From Polaromonas sp. (GTDB taxonomy: Bacteria > Pseudomonadota > Gammaproteobacteria > Burkholderiales > Burkholderiaceae_C), in NCBI RefSeq assembly GCF_030680935.1, contig NZ_JAUXUP010000065.1:62001-126000 (forward strand): DNA of 64,000 nt. Reading direction: 5' to 3'. Every line of letters starts with the position of its first letter. The first letter of the stretch is position 1. The notes under the pieces were generated by a model, which saw only the letters and a list, made by a program, of their open reading frames with translations, did no database searches and had not been told where the DNA came from. The position numbers and the translations under genes were made by a program. This document shows positions 1-8,767 of this stretch, one piece after another.

Positions 1-1
1 C

Positions 2-271
2 CCGGCCAGCAAAAGTTATGGCATTGCAGTGGCAAAGCTGGCGGGCGTTCCAGCCGCAGTGGTCAGCCACGCCCGCCACGCGCTGGCCGCGCTTGAAACG
101 CAGCAAACCAGCACCCGCGCCCAGGTCGATCTGTTTGCCGCACCGCCGCCGCAGGCCGAGCCCGATGCCACTGCGGTGGAAAAAGCACTGCAGCAGATAG
201 ACCCCGATACGCTGAGCCCGCGCGAGGCGCTGGACGCCCTGTACCAACTTAAAAAAATCGCTGCTGTCTGA
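2..271 (+). CDS. mutS: DNA mismatch repair protein MutS, C-terminal fragment
   Basis: This is the last 89 codons of MutS, open at the window edge. The fragment begins PASKSYGIAVAKLAGVP, the conserved end of the ATPase/dimerisation domain just after the Walker B region, where the helix-turn-helix of one subunit packs on the other. It then has the usual Pro/Ala-rich linker and a short terminal helix (SPREALDALYQLKK) that in E. coli MutS takes part in tetramer formation. The protein recognises mismatches and recruits MutL. The reading frame is intact to a TGA stop. The ATPase and mismatch-binding domains lie outside the window, so only the C-terminus can be judged. Confidence 0.93.
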   Translation, partial: PASKSYGIAVAKLAGVPAAVVSHARHALAALETQQTSTRAQVDLFAAPPPQAEPDATAVEKALQQIDPDTLSPREALDALYQLKKIAAV

Positions 272-307
272 GCAGTTCCACCCTCTTTCCAGATAAAGAT
301 TGACCCT

Positions 308-1135
308 ATGACATATTGCGTCGCCATCAAACTCAACGCCGGCCTGGTGTTTCTGTCCGACTCCCGGACCAACGCCGGACTGGACCAGATCAGCACCTTC
401 CGGAAAATGATCATTTATGAAAAGCCGGGCGACCGCTTCATGGTGCTGCTTTCGGCCGGCAATTTGTCGATTTCGCAGTCGGTGCGCGAGATCCTGCAGG
501 TGGAGCAACTCAAGGACCCCGACGGCGGCCCGCCCATCACCATCTGGAACGCCAAAAGCATGTTTGAGGCGGCGCGGGTGCTGGGTTCTGCCATACGCCG
601 GGTTCATGAGCGCGACGCCGAGGACCTGAAACACGCCGGTGTTGATTTCAATGTCTCGCTGATCTTTGGTGGCCAGATCGCAGGCGAAGGCATGCGTTTG
701 TTCCAGGTGTACTCGGCCGGCAATTTCATTGAAGCCACGTCCGAAACGCCTTATTTTCAGGTGGGCGAATCGAAATATGGCAAGCCGGTGCTGGACCGCG
801 TGATCACCCCCGAAACGCCCCTGGACGAAGCCTCCAAATGCGCGCTGGTGTCCATGGACTCGACGCTCAAGTCGAATCTGTCGGTCGGCCTGCCGCTGGA
901 CATGGTGGTTTATGAGGTCAACGCGCTACAAAGCGACAAGGTGGTCTGCATAGACCACGAGAATCCTTACTTCCGCATGCTGCACAACAACTGGGGCAAA
1001 AAACTGCGCGAGGTGTTTGACAGCATTGAAGACCCGCTGTGGAATGGCGGCGAAACGCAGGTGCCGCTGTTGACACCCCTGACACGCAACCAGCCGCTGA
1101 AAAAAATCACCTCTCCTGAAGAAAAACTGATTTAA
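308..1135 (+). CDS. Anbu-type proteasome-like peptidase
   Basis: The 275-residue protein starts MTYCVAIKLNAGLVFLSDSRTNAG. Thr2, directly after the initiator Met, would be the N-terminal nucleophile, with Asp and Arg of SDSRTNAG following as in the Ntn-hydrolase fold. This pattern fits the Anbu (ancestral beta subunit, BPH) family, relatives of HslV and the 20S beta subunit. No propeptide is needed beyond Met removal. Known Anbu genes often sit with a transglutaminase-like gene, an alpha-E (DUF403) gene and an ATP-grasp gene; none of these is present. It follows mutS by 36 bp and precedes an alpha/beta hydrolase by 3 bp. Substrate unknown. Confidence 0.88.
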   Translation: MTYCVAIKLNAGLVFLSDSRTNAGLDQISTFRKMIIYEKPGDRFMVLLSAGNLSISQSVREILQVEQLKDPDGGPPITIWNAKSMFEAARVLGSAIRRVHERDAEDLKHAGVDFNVSLIFGGQIAGEGMRLFQVYSAGNFIEATSETPYFQVGESKYGKPVLDRVITPETPLDEASKCALVSMDSTLKSNLSVGLPLDMVVYEVNALQSDKVVCIDHENPYFRMLHNNWGKKLREVFDSIEDPLWNGGETQVPLLTPLTRNQPLKKITSPEEKLI

Positions 1136-1138
1136 GCA

Positions 1139-1981
1139 GTGCCCACTACCGCCAAACCCCTCATCGTTTTTTCCCACGGCAACAGCTTTCCGGCCAGCAC
1201 TTATGGCGTGTTGTTCCAGAGCCTGAAGGCACGCGGCTTTCAGGTCCGGGCCATTGAAAAATTCGGACACGACCCACGTTACCCGGTCACCAGCAACTGG
1301 CCGCACCTGGTGCAACACCTGGCGGACTTCAGCGCCGAGGCCGTTGAAAAAACCGGTCAGCCGGTATTTCTCGTTGGGCACTCGCTCGGCGGCTTTTTGA
1401 GCCTGATGTGTGCGGCTCGCAACCCCGAGCTTGGCGGCCAGCCGGTGCGCGGCGTCCTGCTGATTGACTCGCCCATCCTCGGCGGCTGGCGCGCCGCCGC
1501 GCTCAGTGTCGCCAAACGCGCGCAGCTGGTCGGCTCGATCTCGCCCGGCGCGATCAGCCGCAAACGCAAACACCAATGGCTGGGGCAGAGCGAAGTGCTG
1601 GCGCATTTCCGCAGCAAAAAAGCCTTTGCGCGCTGGGACGAGCAGGTTTTGCTGGACTACATCGAACACGGCACCCACGACGCGCAGGGCGAAGGGGACA
1701 ACCAGCGCCTGCTCAGTTTTGACCGCGACGTGGAAACCGCGATCTACAACACCCTGCCGCACAACCTCGAAGGCATTCTCAAACGGCACCCGATCAAATG
1801 CCCGGTCGCCTTCATAGGCGGGCGCCAGTCGGCCGAGATGAAACAGGTGGGCATGGCGATGACTGAAAAGGTCACCAAGGGCCGCATCATGATGCTCGAC
1901 GGCAGCCATCTGTTTCCAATGGAAAAGCCGGTGGCGACGGCGGCCGCCATTGAAGCGGCGCTGCGCAACCTGATGGACTGA
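1139..1981 (+). CDS. Alpha/beta hydrolase
   Basis: A 280-residue cytoplasmic alpha/beta hydrolase with a GTG start 3 bp after the Anbu stop, so the two are probably co-translated. SHGNS near residue 12 supplies the oxyanion loop, and the nucleophile elbow GHSLGG (Ser82) follows strand FLV. A late DGSHLFPMEKP segment gives the catalytic His; the acid residue is less clear. The cap region (about 120-190) is basic and includes SRKRKHQW. There is no signal peptide. The substrate cannot be inferred. A short palindrome (CTCCCCTGTTTGGGGGA) lies just after the stop. Confidence 0.85.
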   Translation: MPTTAKPLIVFSHGNSFPASTYGVLFQSLKARGFQVRAIEKFGHDPRYPVTSNWPHLVQHLADFSAEAVEKTGQPVFLVGHSLGGFLSLMCAARNPELGGQPVRGVLLIDSPILGGWRAAALSVAKRAQLVGSISPGAISRKRKHQWLGQSEVLAHFRSKKAFARWDEQVLLDYIEHGTHDAQGEGDNQRLLSFDRDVETAIYNTLPHNLEGILKRHPIKCPVAFIGGRQSAEMKQVGMAMTEKVTKGRIMMLDGSHLFPMEKPVATAAAIEAALRNLMD

Positions 1982-1984
1982 GCG

Positions 1985-2003
1985 TCTCCCCTGTTTGGGG
2001 GAT
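1985..2003. terminator. Short GC hairpin after alpha/beta hydrolase
   Basis: The sequence CTCCCCTGTTTGGGGGA forms CCCC-TGTTT-GGGG four nucleotides after the hydrolase stop. It has no T-run. The same 17 nt recur immediately after the stop of the DUF808 gene near 54556, which suggests a reused 3'-end signal. Terminator or processing role is inferred. Confidence 0.35.
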
Positions 2004-2063
2004 GCGCGGCCGGTCGCCCGACTTTAGGATGTGATGCCCAGCAGTCACGCAAGGAGCGCAGCG

Positions 2064-3389
2064 GTGAACTACAGCAACTACCTGATTGAGTCGGACCATC
2101 TGACTTTTCCGGCCGTGCAAAAGGCCATCAACAGCCTGCTGCTTCAAGGCCTGGATGTACGACTGACCCCGGTCAGCCGCAACCGCGCGTTGATCCGCCG
2201 TCACATCCTGGACGCGATCGAGGCCCAGTACAACATCGATCCCTGGCAATACCTTCAGTTCAACCACCTGAAGTTTGACAAGATTGAATCGATCAGCGAC
2301 GAAGACGCGCTGGCGCTGATCGCCCACAAGGCCAATGCAGAACTGGACGCGCAGAGCAACATCGTGGTGCCGCCGGTCAACGGCGTGCAGTGGCACCTGG
2401 CCAACATCAACGCGCCCCAGGCCTGGGCCTTGCTGGGTGGCCCGGACACCATTGCCTGGACCTGCAAGGTGGGGCAAATCGACACCGGCTACACCCGGCA
2501 CCCTGCGCTCGGTTTCACAGGCGGCGCCAGCCCCTGGTTCGACAGCGCTCAATGCCGCAATTTCTATGTGCCACCTCCTTACAGCAACCACGAAGAGGGC
2601 CAGCCCACCGGCGAAGACCCGGGCTCCGGCCCGTTCTGGGGACATGGCACACGTATTGGTGCCACGATTTCAGGCTGGCACCCCGGCGGTGACGGTGGGG
2701 GAAATTTTTACGGTTGCGCGCCCAAGGTGCCGCATGTAATCGTGCGCATCTCGAACTCGGTGGTCATCAACGACCAGCTGCCCGCTTTTGCCAGTGCGCT
2801 GAACTACCTGGTCAACACAGTCAAGGTGGATGTGGTCAGTCTCAGCATGGGCATCTTTCCGGCTTACCTGTCGCCAGCAGCCAAAACCGCCATAAACAAC
2901 GCCTACAACAAGGGCGTTCTCTTCGTATGCGCTGGCGGACAACACGTCTCGTCGGTGGTGGCGCCAGCCAAATACGGCCGCACCATCGCGGTGGGCGGCA
3001 CGACCAGCAAGGATCAGGTGTGGGCCAAGGCGAGTCTGGGCCCGGAGATCGACTGGTCTGCACCGGCGGCGGACATACGCCGCGCCACGCTTGATTCAGC
3101 CGCCGGCCCCTTCAAATACAAGGACAACGGCGACGGTACCTCTTACGCCACCGCACTGAGCAGCGGTGTGGCGGCGCTGTGGCTGACTCACAGGAAGGCG
3201 GCGATCGCCAATGCCTATACCCAGCCCTGGATGCGTATTGCGGCCTTCAAGCAAATCGCCAGAAGCACCGCGCGCCTGCCGGACCCCTGGGGGCCTGGTG
3301 TGGCGGGCACCGGCATTCTGGATGCCTTCGCGGTGCTCAGTGCCCCTTTGCCGCCGGCTGCCGCACTGCTTCAGGAAGCGGCGCTGTAG
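2064..3389 (+). CDS. Subtilase (S8) family peptidase, atypical oxyanion region
   Basis: GTG at 2064 is chosen because AAGGAG lies 7 nt upstream; an in-frame GTG at 2031 lacks a good ribosome site. The 441-residue product has a ~110-residue N-terminal region of unknown fold, then an S8 catalytic domain: Asp140 in QIDTGY, His194 in GHGTRIGA and Ser360 in GDGTSYATAL. The segment that normally carries the oxyanion Asn (AAGN) reads CAGGQH, so the canonical Asn seems replaced by Gly. There is no signal peptide or transmembrane segment, unusual for a subtilase, so it may act inside the cell. Activity needs testing. Confidence 0.82.
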   Translation: MNYSNYLIESDHLTFPAVQKAINSLLLQGLDVRLTPVSRNRALIRRHILDAIEAQYNIDPWQYLQFNHLKFDKIESISDEDALALIAHKANAELDAQSNIVVPPVNGVQWHLANINAPQAWALLGGPDTIAWTCKVGQIDTGYTRHPALGFTGGASPWFDSAQCRNFYVPPPYSNHEEGQPTGEDPGSGPFWGHGTRIGATISGWHPGGDGGGNFYGCAPKVPHVIVRISNSVVINDQLPAFASALNYLVNTVKVDVVSLSMGIFPAYLSPAAKTAINNAYNKGVLFVCAGGQHVSSVVAPAKYGRTIAVGGTTSKDQVWAKASLGPEIDWSAPAADIRRATLDSAAGPFKYKDNGDGTSYATALSSGVAALWLTHRKAAIANAYTQPWMRIAAFKQIARSTARLPDPWGPGVAGTGILDAFAVLSAPLPPAAALLQEAAL

Positions 3390-3398
3390 GGAGCCCGT

Positions 3399-4232
3399 TC
3401 ACCCCGCCCAGCGCACCCAACCCATCTGCGCCGTCACCAGCACCACCAGGCCAAAGGCAATGCGGTACCAGGCAAACGGTACAAAACTGTGGGTGGCGAT
3501 GTAGCGCAGCAGCCAGCGGATGCACAACCAGGCGCTGATGAATGAAAACAGCAGGCCCACGCCAAACATGGGCACGTCGGCCAGTGACAGCAAGGCGCGG
3601 TCCTTGTACAGGCTGTACACCCCGGCGCCAATCAGCGTGGGGATGGCGAGGTAAAAAGAAAAGTCGGTGGCGGCCTTGCGCGACAGGCCCAGCAACATGC
3701 CGCCAATGATGGTGGCGCCGCTGCGGCTGGTGCCCGGCACCATGGCCAGGCATTGCACCAGCCCTACCTTGAGGGCATCGCCCAGCGTCATCTGCTCCAC
3801 CTCCTGAATACGCGCGACGGCGGGGTTGCGCTGCTGCCGCCGCTCGGCCCACAGGATGATGAAGCCGCCAATAATGAAGGTGCTGGCCACCACCACCGGG
3901 GTGAACAGGTTGGCCTTGATCGCCTTGCCGAACAGCAGGCCCAGCAACACGGCCGGCACAAAAGCCACGAATACATTCAGCGCAAATTGCTGCGCCTGTT
4001 TTTCGCTGGGCAGTGCCACCAACGTGTCACGGATTTTTTGCCAATACACCAGGATGACCGCAAAAATGGCCCCGGTCTGAATGGCGATGTCGAAGACCTT
4101 GGCCTTCTCGTCGTCAAAGCCCAACAGGGCGCCCGCAAGAATCAGGTGGCCGGTGGAAGAGATGGGCAAAAACTCGGTCAGCCCCTCGACGATGCCCATC
4201 AGGGCGGCCTTGATCAGCAATGCAAAGTCCAC
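3399..4232 (-). CDS. uppP: Undecaprenyl-diphosphatase UppP (BacA)
   Basis: This 277-residue integral membrane phosphatase recycles undecaprenyl diphosphate to the monophosphate lipid carrier for peptidoglycan and other envelope polymers. The two family signatures are present: [14 protein letters not shown] near residues 16-29 and [14 protein letters not shown] around 167-180. About seven to eight hydrophobic segments cover the protein. The start is GTG at 4232, with GGAG about 6 nt upstream. It converges with the subtilase gene, stop codons about 10 bp apart, and stands alone on this strand. BacA activity gives bacitracin tolerance in other species. Confidence 0.97.
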   Translation of the reverse strand: MDFALLIKAALMGIVEGLTEFLPISSTGHLILAGALLGFDDEKAKVFDIAIQTGAIFAVILVYWQKIRDTLVALPSEKQAQQFALNVFVAFVPAVLLGLLFGKAIKANLFTPVVVASTFIIGGFIILWAERRQQRNPAVARIQEVEQMTLGDALKVGLVQCLAMVPGTSRSGATIIGGMLLGLSRKAATDFSFYLAIPTLIGAGVYSLYKDRALLSLADVPMFGVGLLFSFISAWLCIRWLLRYIATHSFVPFAWYRIAFGLVVLVTAQMGWVRWAG

Positions 4233-4439
4233 AAGCGCTCCAGAAAATATGGGCTGATTATCGCTGCCACCTCACTGCCCCAGTGACGCGGTGGACGCCG
4301 ATCCAGCCGTCCAAAGGGCCACTTTTCGCGCCAGCCAGCCGCAACTCACGCCCGGTTTTGGCGGTTTCGTCGCAAAACCCTCGCAGCCGCAGCGCGACAG
4401 CGGCACAGTCCGTCTCCACAGACCCTACCGGACAAAACC

Positions 4440-5408
4440 ATGGACATGTCGCCGATCATCGCCATTCACCTCAGCGCCGCACTGGGCGCCGTTGCCGCCG
4501 GCCCGGTGGCGTTGTGGGCACGCGGAAGCGGTGCGCAGCGACCCAAACTACACCGCGCTTTCGGTTACGCCTGGGTCACGCTGATGCTGGTGGCCGCTAC
4601 ATCGGCCATCTTCATCCGTGACTTCCGCCTGCCCAACATCAACGGCTTCACACCGATTCACCTGCTGATTCCAGTGGTGTACGGCATGCTTTTGCTTGCT
4701 TTCTGGTTTCTGGCCCGGGGCAACAGCAACGGTCACCGCAAGACCATGCTGGGCCTGTACACAGGCGCCTGCGGGGTGGCGGGTGCCTTCACCCTGCTGC
4801 CCGGCCGTTACCTCGGCAACCTGGTTTTTGGCCAATGGCTCGGACTGATTTCCCCCAACTACCAACCACCCCAAGGAACACCCATGATTGCCCAAATCCT
4901 CATCAACACGCCCCTGTGGGTCTGGGGCCTGCTGGCCGCACTGCTGGCGCTTGGTTTCAGCCAGACACGCAGCCGTACCGCAGGCCTGGCTCGCGTCGCG
5001 CTGCTGCCGCTGGGCCTGGGCGCGTTCTCGCTCTACGGAACCATCTCCGCTTTCGGGACTTCGCCCACCGTGCTGGGCAGCTGGCTGGCCACCGCCGTCC
5101 TGCTGGTGCTGGTGGTCAACCAGCTTGCGCTGCCGGCCGGTGCGCGTTACGACAGTGCCACACGCCAGTTTCAGCTGCCCGGCAGCTGGGTGCCCATGGC
5201 GCTGATCATGGGCATCTTCCTGACCAAATACGCCGTCGGTGTCAGCCTGGTGATGCACCCGGAATTAAAGGTCCACGCCAACTTCAGCCTGGCCATAGGC
5301 ACGCTTTACGGCGTCTTCAGCGGCATCTTTGCCGGCCGTTCCGTCCGGCTGATCCGCCTGGTGCTGCGGCCCGCCGCAGACCCGATCCAGCCCGCCTTCA
5401 ACACCTGA
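4440..5408 (+). CDS. Fused DUF2306-like / DUF6622-like membrane protein
   Basis: The 322-residue, multi-spanning protein has two halves. Residues 1-148 (IAIHLSAALGAVAAGP, HRAFGYAWV, HLLIPVVYGM) resemble the DUF2306 membrane family. Residues 149-322 start MIAQILINTPLWVWGLLAAL and resemble DUF6622 proteins. The second half begins with a Met (ATG 4884) that is preceded by AAGGA at 4874-4878 in proper spacing, and the linker NYQPPQGTP reads like former intergenic DNA. It therefore looks like two genes joined by loss of a stop codon; internal initiation at 4884 could also still yield a separate second protein. Function unknown. It is followed 14 bp later by a 2TM-domain gene. Confidence 0.75.
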   Translation: MDMSPIIAIHLSAALGAVAAGPVALWARGSGAQRPKLHRAFGYAWVTLMLVAATSAIFIRDFRLPNINGFTPIHLLIPVVYGMLLLAFWFLARGNSNGHRKTMLGLYTGACGVAGAFTLLPGRYLGNLVFGQWLGLISPNYQPPQGTPMIAQILINTPLWVWGLLAALLALGFSQTRSRTAGLARVALLPLGLGAFSLYGTISAFGTSPTVLGSWLATAVLLVLVVNQLALPAGARYDSATRQFQLPGSWVPMALIMGIFLTKYAVGVSLVMHPELKVHANFSLAIGTLYGVFSGIFAGRSVRLIRLVLRPAADPIQPAFNT

Positions 5409-5422
5409 AAAAGGATGCCACC

Positions 5423-5716
5423 ATGAACACAAGCCCCCTGCAAAACACGGACATTGAACGCCTGGCACGCAAACGCGCCGGGGCCAAGATGGGCTGGTAC
5501 CTCCACGCCAGCGTTTACATCATCGTCAACCTGCTGCTGGCCGTGCTGTCGGCCATGAGCGAGCGGCACTGGGCGGTGTTCCCGGCCTTTGGCTGGGGCA
5601 TCGGTCTGCTGATCCACGGCGCTGTGGTGTTTCTGGCCACCGGTGGTGGCGGCCTGCACGAACGCCTGGTGCAGCAAGAGCGCAAGCGCCTGTCGCTGCA
5701 GCGCGACCCCTGGTGA
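5423..5716 (+). CDS. 2TM-domain protein (copy 1)
   Basis: A 97-residue protein with the 2TM domain: a basic lead-in LARKRAGAKMGWYLHA, a first membrane helix (VYIIVNLLLAVLSAM), a short loop, a second helix (AFGWGIGLLIHGAVVFLA) and a charged tail LHERLVQQERKRL. The 2TM domain is often found fused to or next to LytS-type sensor kinases. ATG 5423 follows AAAGGA at suitable spacing. A close paralogue lies at 9785-10087 directly before a LytS-like kinase. The role is unknown; a membrane-coupling or sensing part for the two-component system is inferred. Confidence 0.82.
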   Translation: MNTSPLQNTDIERLARKRAGAKMGWYLHASVYIIVNLLLAVLSAMSERHWAVFPAFGWGIGLLIHGAVVFLATGGGGLHERLVQQERKRLSLQRDPW

Positions 5717-5776
5717 GTCGCACTCACAGGCTTCAATTCTTTTAGGTTTCAACCATTCACTGCATCAAGGTTTTCC

Positions 5777-6205
5777 ATGCACATCCCCACTCTCTCCAAA
5801 ATCCTGCCGGTCCTGTCCGTCATCCTGGCTGCCAGCGTTGCCCAGGCCGGTGATCTGAAGATCGAAGTCAGCGTACCCGCTGACCGCCAGGGCGCCGTGA
5901 TGGCCGCGCTGTTCAACAAGGCCGACGGCTTTCCGCGCGGCACACCCCTGCGCACGGCCACAGCCCAACCGGTTCAGGGCAAGGCCACCCTGCAGTTCAC
6001 CGACCTGCCCCCAGGCAACTACGCGCTCACCGCCTTCCTCGATGAAAACAGCAACAGCAAGCTCGACAGCAACCTCTTCGGTTTGCCGACAGAGGCTTAC
6101 GGGTTCAGCCGCAATGCCCGCGCCATGGCCGGGCCACCGCCGTTTGCAGACGCTGCTTTTCCTGTGGAAGAAGGTGTGCAGCAACACGCGTTCGACCTGA
6201 AATAA
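5777..6205 (+). CDS. Exported DUF2141 protein
   Basis: A 142-residue protein with a clear Sec signal peptide (cleavage likely after AQA around residue 24) followed by a DUF2141 beta-sandwich. Typical family features are TDLPPGNYALTAFLDENSNSKLD, a calcium-like acidic loop, and the GLPTEAYGFSRNA segment. DUF2141 proteins are secreted and of unknown function, possibly carbohydrate or ligand binding. It is the first gene of a run of exported enzymes: 13 bp separate it from the carotenoid oxygenase, suggesting one transcript. Confidence 0.85.
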   Translation: MHIPTLSKILPVLSVILAASVAQAGDLKIEVSVPADRQGAVMAALFNKADGFPRGTPLRTATAQPVQGKATLQFTDLPPGNYALTAFLDENSNSKLDSNLFGLPTEAYGFSRNARAMAGPPPFADAAFPVEEGVQQHAFDLK

Positions 6206-6218
6206 GGCGGAGTCCATC

Positions 6219-7706
6219 ATGACCTTCCCCCTCAACCGCCGCGCGGCCCTGGCCGCCCTGGCTGCTGCCGCTGCCGGAGCCGCTGGCCTGGGACACGCCG
6301 CAGCCCCGCCTGACGCCTGGCGCAGCAGCTACGCTCCCTACAACGGGCCGTTAAAAGCGCCGCTGGACAGCGGACCCCTGCGCATCGAAGGCCGCTGGCC
6401 CGCCGCCCTGCAGGGCACGCTGTACCGCGTGGGTCCGGCACGGCGCGAACTCGGCGGCGTGACCATGAACCACTGGTTTGACGGTGACGGCATGCTGCAG
6501 GCTTTTCGCTTTGCGGGCGGCCAGGTCTCGCATCGCGGTGTGCTGCTGGCCACACCCAAACTCAAGGCCGAAGAGGCGGCGGGGCGCCTGCTGTACTCAG
6601 GCTTTGCGCAAACCCTGCCCAACTCGCCGCCGCTGAGCGGTCCTGACGCCGTCAACCCCGCCAATATCAACCTGCTGTCGCTGCCGGCAAGCCGCGAGTT
6701 GCTTGCGCTGTGGGAGGGCGGCTCGGCGCTGGCGGTGGACCCGCAAAGCCTGCAGGCCAAAGGCTTCAAGGTGTGGTCGCCCGACACCCAGGGCGCGCCG
6801 TTCTCGGCCCACCCCCGGGTGGCGCCCGACGGCACCGTCTGGAGCTTCGGCTACATGCCCGGTACGGGCCGCCTGCTGGTGTACGAGATCAGCCCCACCG
6901 GCCAGTTGCACCGCCAGCACGTCATGGCCGCGCCGCAGGCCGACATGGTGCACGACTTCGCCATCACCGAAAAACACCTGGTGTTTTTGCTGATGCCGCT
7001 GAAGTTTTCCGGTGCCCCGGGCACAGGCGATTTGCTGTCGCACTACCAGTGGCAAGACCAATCGCCGCTGGTTGTGCTGCTGGTGGACAAGGCCGACTTC
7101 AAGGTGCAGCGGTTCGAGCTGCCCGCCACCGGCGTTTTTCACCTGGCCAATGCCTGGGAGCAAGGCGGCACGGTACAAGTGCGTTTTGTGGCCCAGCCCG
7201 ACATCCTGGGCGCCATGCGGCAAATGGACGTGAACCGCAGCCGCAGCGATGCCAGGACGCGCGCCACGCAATGGACACAGATCACACTCCACCCCGCCAC
7301 CGGCCAGGCACAGATGCAGTCTCTGGGCCTGGACCACGTGGAGTTTCCACGCATCCACCCGGCGCGCAACGGCTTGCCCACGCAGTTCACCACCTTGCTG
7401 GCACGTAGCCGCGGGATGGACAACCGGGTAGACGGTTTCGACAGCGTGCTGGCGCTGCACGGTCAGCAGCAACAACGCCACCACTACGGCGATGGCTGGA
7501 TTGCAGAGGAACATGTGTACGTGCCGTCAGCCCCCAGCGCGACCGAAGGCCGGGGCTGGGTGGTGGGCACGGCCTACCATTGGCCCAGCGAGCGCACCAC
7601 GCTGTCGGTGTTTGACGCCGCAGCGGTCAACGCCGGTCCGATCGCCAGGGTCACCCTGCCCTATGGCCTGCCGCTGGGCCTGCACGGCCAGTTTGTGCCC
7701 GCCTGA
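6219..7706 (+). CDS. Carotenoid oxygenase (RPE65/CCD family), exported
   Basis: A 495-residue carotenoid-cleavage-dioxygenase family enzyme. Four His ligands for the non-haem iron are visible at His198 (SAHPR), His245 (MVHDFAIT), His308 (VFHLA) and His489 (GLHGQF). NHWFDGDGML near residue 84 is a family signature. The N-terminus carries NRR followed by a long Ala-rich hydrophobic stretch, so Tat export is likely, fitting a cofactor-containing enzyme folded in the cytoplasm. GGAG lies upstream of the ATG. It would cleave a carotenoid or stilbene-like double bond oxidatively; the substrate is unknown. Its neighbours are exported DUF2141 and hydrolases, and no carotenoid biosynthesis genes are in the window. 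Confidence 0.88.
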   Translation: MTFPLNRRAALAALAAAAAGAAGLGHAAAPPDAWRSSYAPYNGPLKAPLDSGPLRIEGRWPAALQGTLYRVGPARRELGGVTMNHWFDGDGMLQAFRFAGGQVSHRGVLLATPKLKAEEAAGRLLYSGFAQTLPNSPPLSGPDAVNPANINLLSLPASRELLALWEGGSALAVDPQSLQAKGFKVWSPDTQGAPFSAHPRVAPDGTVWSFGYMPGTGRLLVYEISPTGQLHRQHVMAAPQADMVHDFAITEKHLVFLLMPLKFSGAPGTGDLLSHYQWQDQSPLVVLLVDKADFKVQRFELPATGVFHLANAWEQGGTVQVRFVAQPDILGAMRQMDVNRSRSDARTRATQWTQITLHPATGQAQMQSLGLDHVEFPRIHPARNGLPTQFTTLLARSRGMDNRVDGFDSVLALHGQQQQRHHYGDGWIAEEHVYVPSAPSATEGRGWVVGTAYHWPSERTTLSVFDAAAVNAGPIARVTLPYGLPLGLHGQFVPA

Positions 7707-7729
7707 TCATCGGTCAACAAGGAGGTTTC

Positions 7730-8767
7730 ATGCCCATTCAACTGTTGCGTATCACTGCCACCGGCCTGTGCCTGGCCCTGGCCGGCCTGGCACAGGCTGG
7801 CATGGGGTTTACCGAACTCGCCGGCCAGTCCGACGACGGCCCCGTCACCGTCTACTACCCCACTACCGGCGAAGGCCAGCGCGTCCAGATGGGCCCGTTT
7901 TCGTTGCAACTCGACCGGGAGGGCCCGCCCGTGCGCGGCAACGGCCGGCTGGTCATCATCTCGCACGGCTCGGGCGGCTCGCCCTGGACCTACACCGACC
8001 TGGCGCGCAACCTGGTCAACGACGGCTTCATCGTCGCGCTGCCCCGGCACCGCGGCGACAACTCCACCGACCCGTCCAGCCCCGGGCCTGACAGCTGGAA
8101 GCAGCGGCCGGCCGAGGTGTCGCGCGCCATCGATGCGGTGGCACGCGACCAGCGCCTTGCCCCGCTGCTGGCGCTGGACAAGGTCGGCATGTACGGCATG
8201 TCGGCCGGCGGCCACACGGCCTTGAGCCTGGCGGGCGGGCGCTGGTCACCGGCGCAACTTGCACGCCACTGCGAGGCGCACATCGCCGACGACTTCCACA
8301 CCTGCGTGGGGCTGACGACACGCCTGACCGGCGGCATGTTGGACGGATTGAAGAAAAGCGTCGCGCTGGGGGTGATCAGCCAGAAGTTCAGCGATGCCAC
8401 ATGGCAGGCTCATGCCGACCCGCGTATCCGCGCGGTGGTGGCCGGTGTGCCGCTGGCCGCCGACTTCGACATGGCCTCGCTGGCCACGCCGACGGTACCG
8501 CTGGGCCTGGTCACCGCCCGGCAGGACAAATGGCTGGTACCGAAATTTCACAGCGACCGCGTGCTGCAGGCCTGCAAAAGCTGCGAGCTTGTCGCCGACC
8601 TGCCGACCGGCGGCCACGGCGCGCTGCTGTCACCACCGCCACCGGCCGATGCACTGTCTCCCCTGGCGCGGGACCTGCTGCTGGACCCACCCGGCTTTGA
8701 CCGCAGCCAATTGCCAGCCGTGGACCGCAAAATCACCGCCTTTTTCAGAAAACACCTGCTGCCATGA
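7730..8767 (+). CDS. Exported PAF-acetylhydrolase-like alpha/beta hydrolase
   Basis: A 345-residue protein with a signal peptide (cleavage near AQA at residues 21-23). It then has an alpha/beta hydrolase fold of the dienelactone/PAF-acetylhydrolase type: IISHGSGGSPWTY gives the oxyanion loop, GMSAGGH carries nucleophile Ser158, and LPTGGHGALLSPPP gives the likely catalytic His. Two Cys pairs (HC...TC and CKSC) fit disulphides in the periplasm. AAGGAGG lies just before the ATG. Its TGA overlaps the next gene's ATG (ATGA), indicating coupled translation. Predicted esterase or lipase; substrate unknown. Confidence 0.82.
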   Translation: MPIQLLRITATGLCLALAGLAQAGMGFTELAGQSDDGPVTVYYPTTGEGQRVQMGPFSLQLDREGPPVRGNGRLVIISHGSGGSPWTYTDLARNLVNDGFIVALPRHRGDNSTDPSSPGPDSWKQRPAEVSRAIDAVARDQRLAPLLALDKVGMYGMSAGGHTALSLAGGRWSPAQLARHCEAHIADDFHTCVGLTTRLTGGMLDGLKKSVALGVISQKFSDATWQAHADPRIRAVVAGVPLAADFDMASLATPTVPLGLVTARQDKWLVPKFHSDRVLQACKSCELVADLPTGGHGALLSPPPPADALSPLARDLLLDPPGFDRSQLPAVDRKITAFFRKHLLP

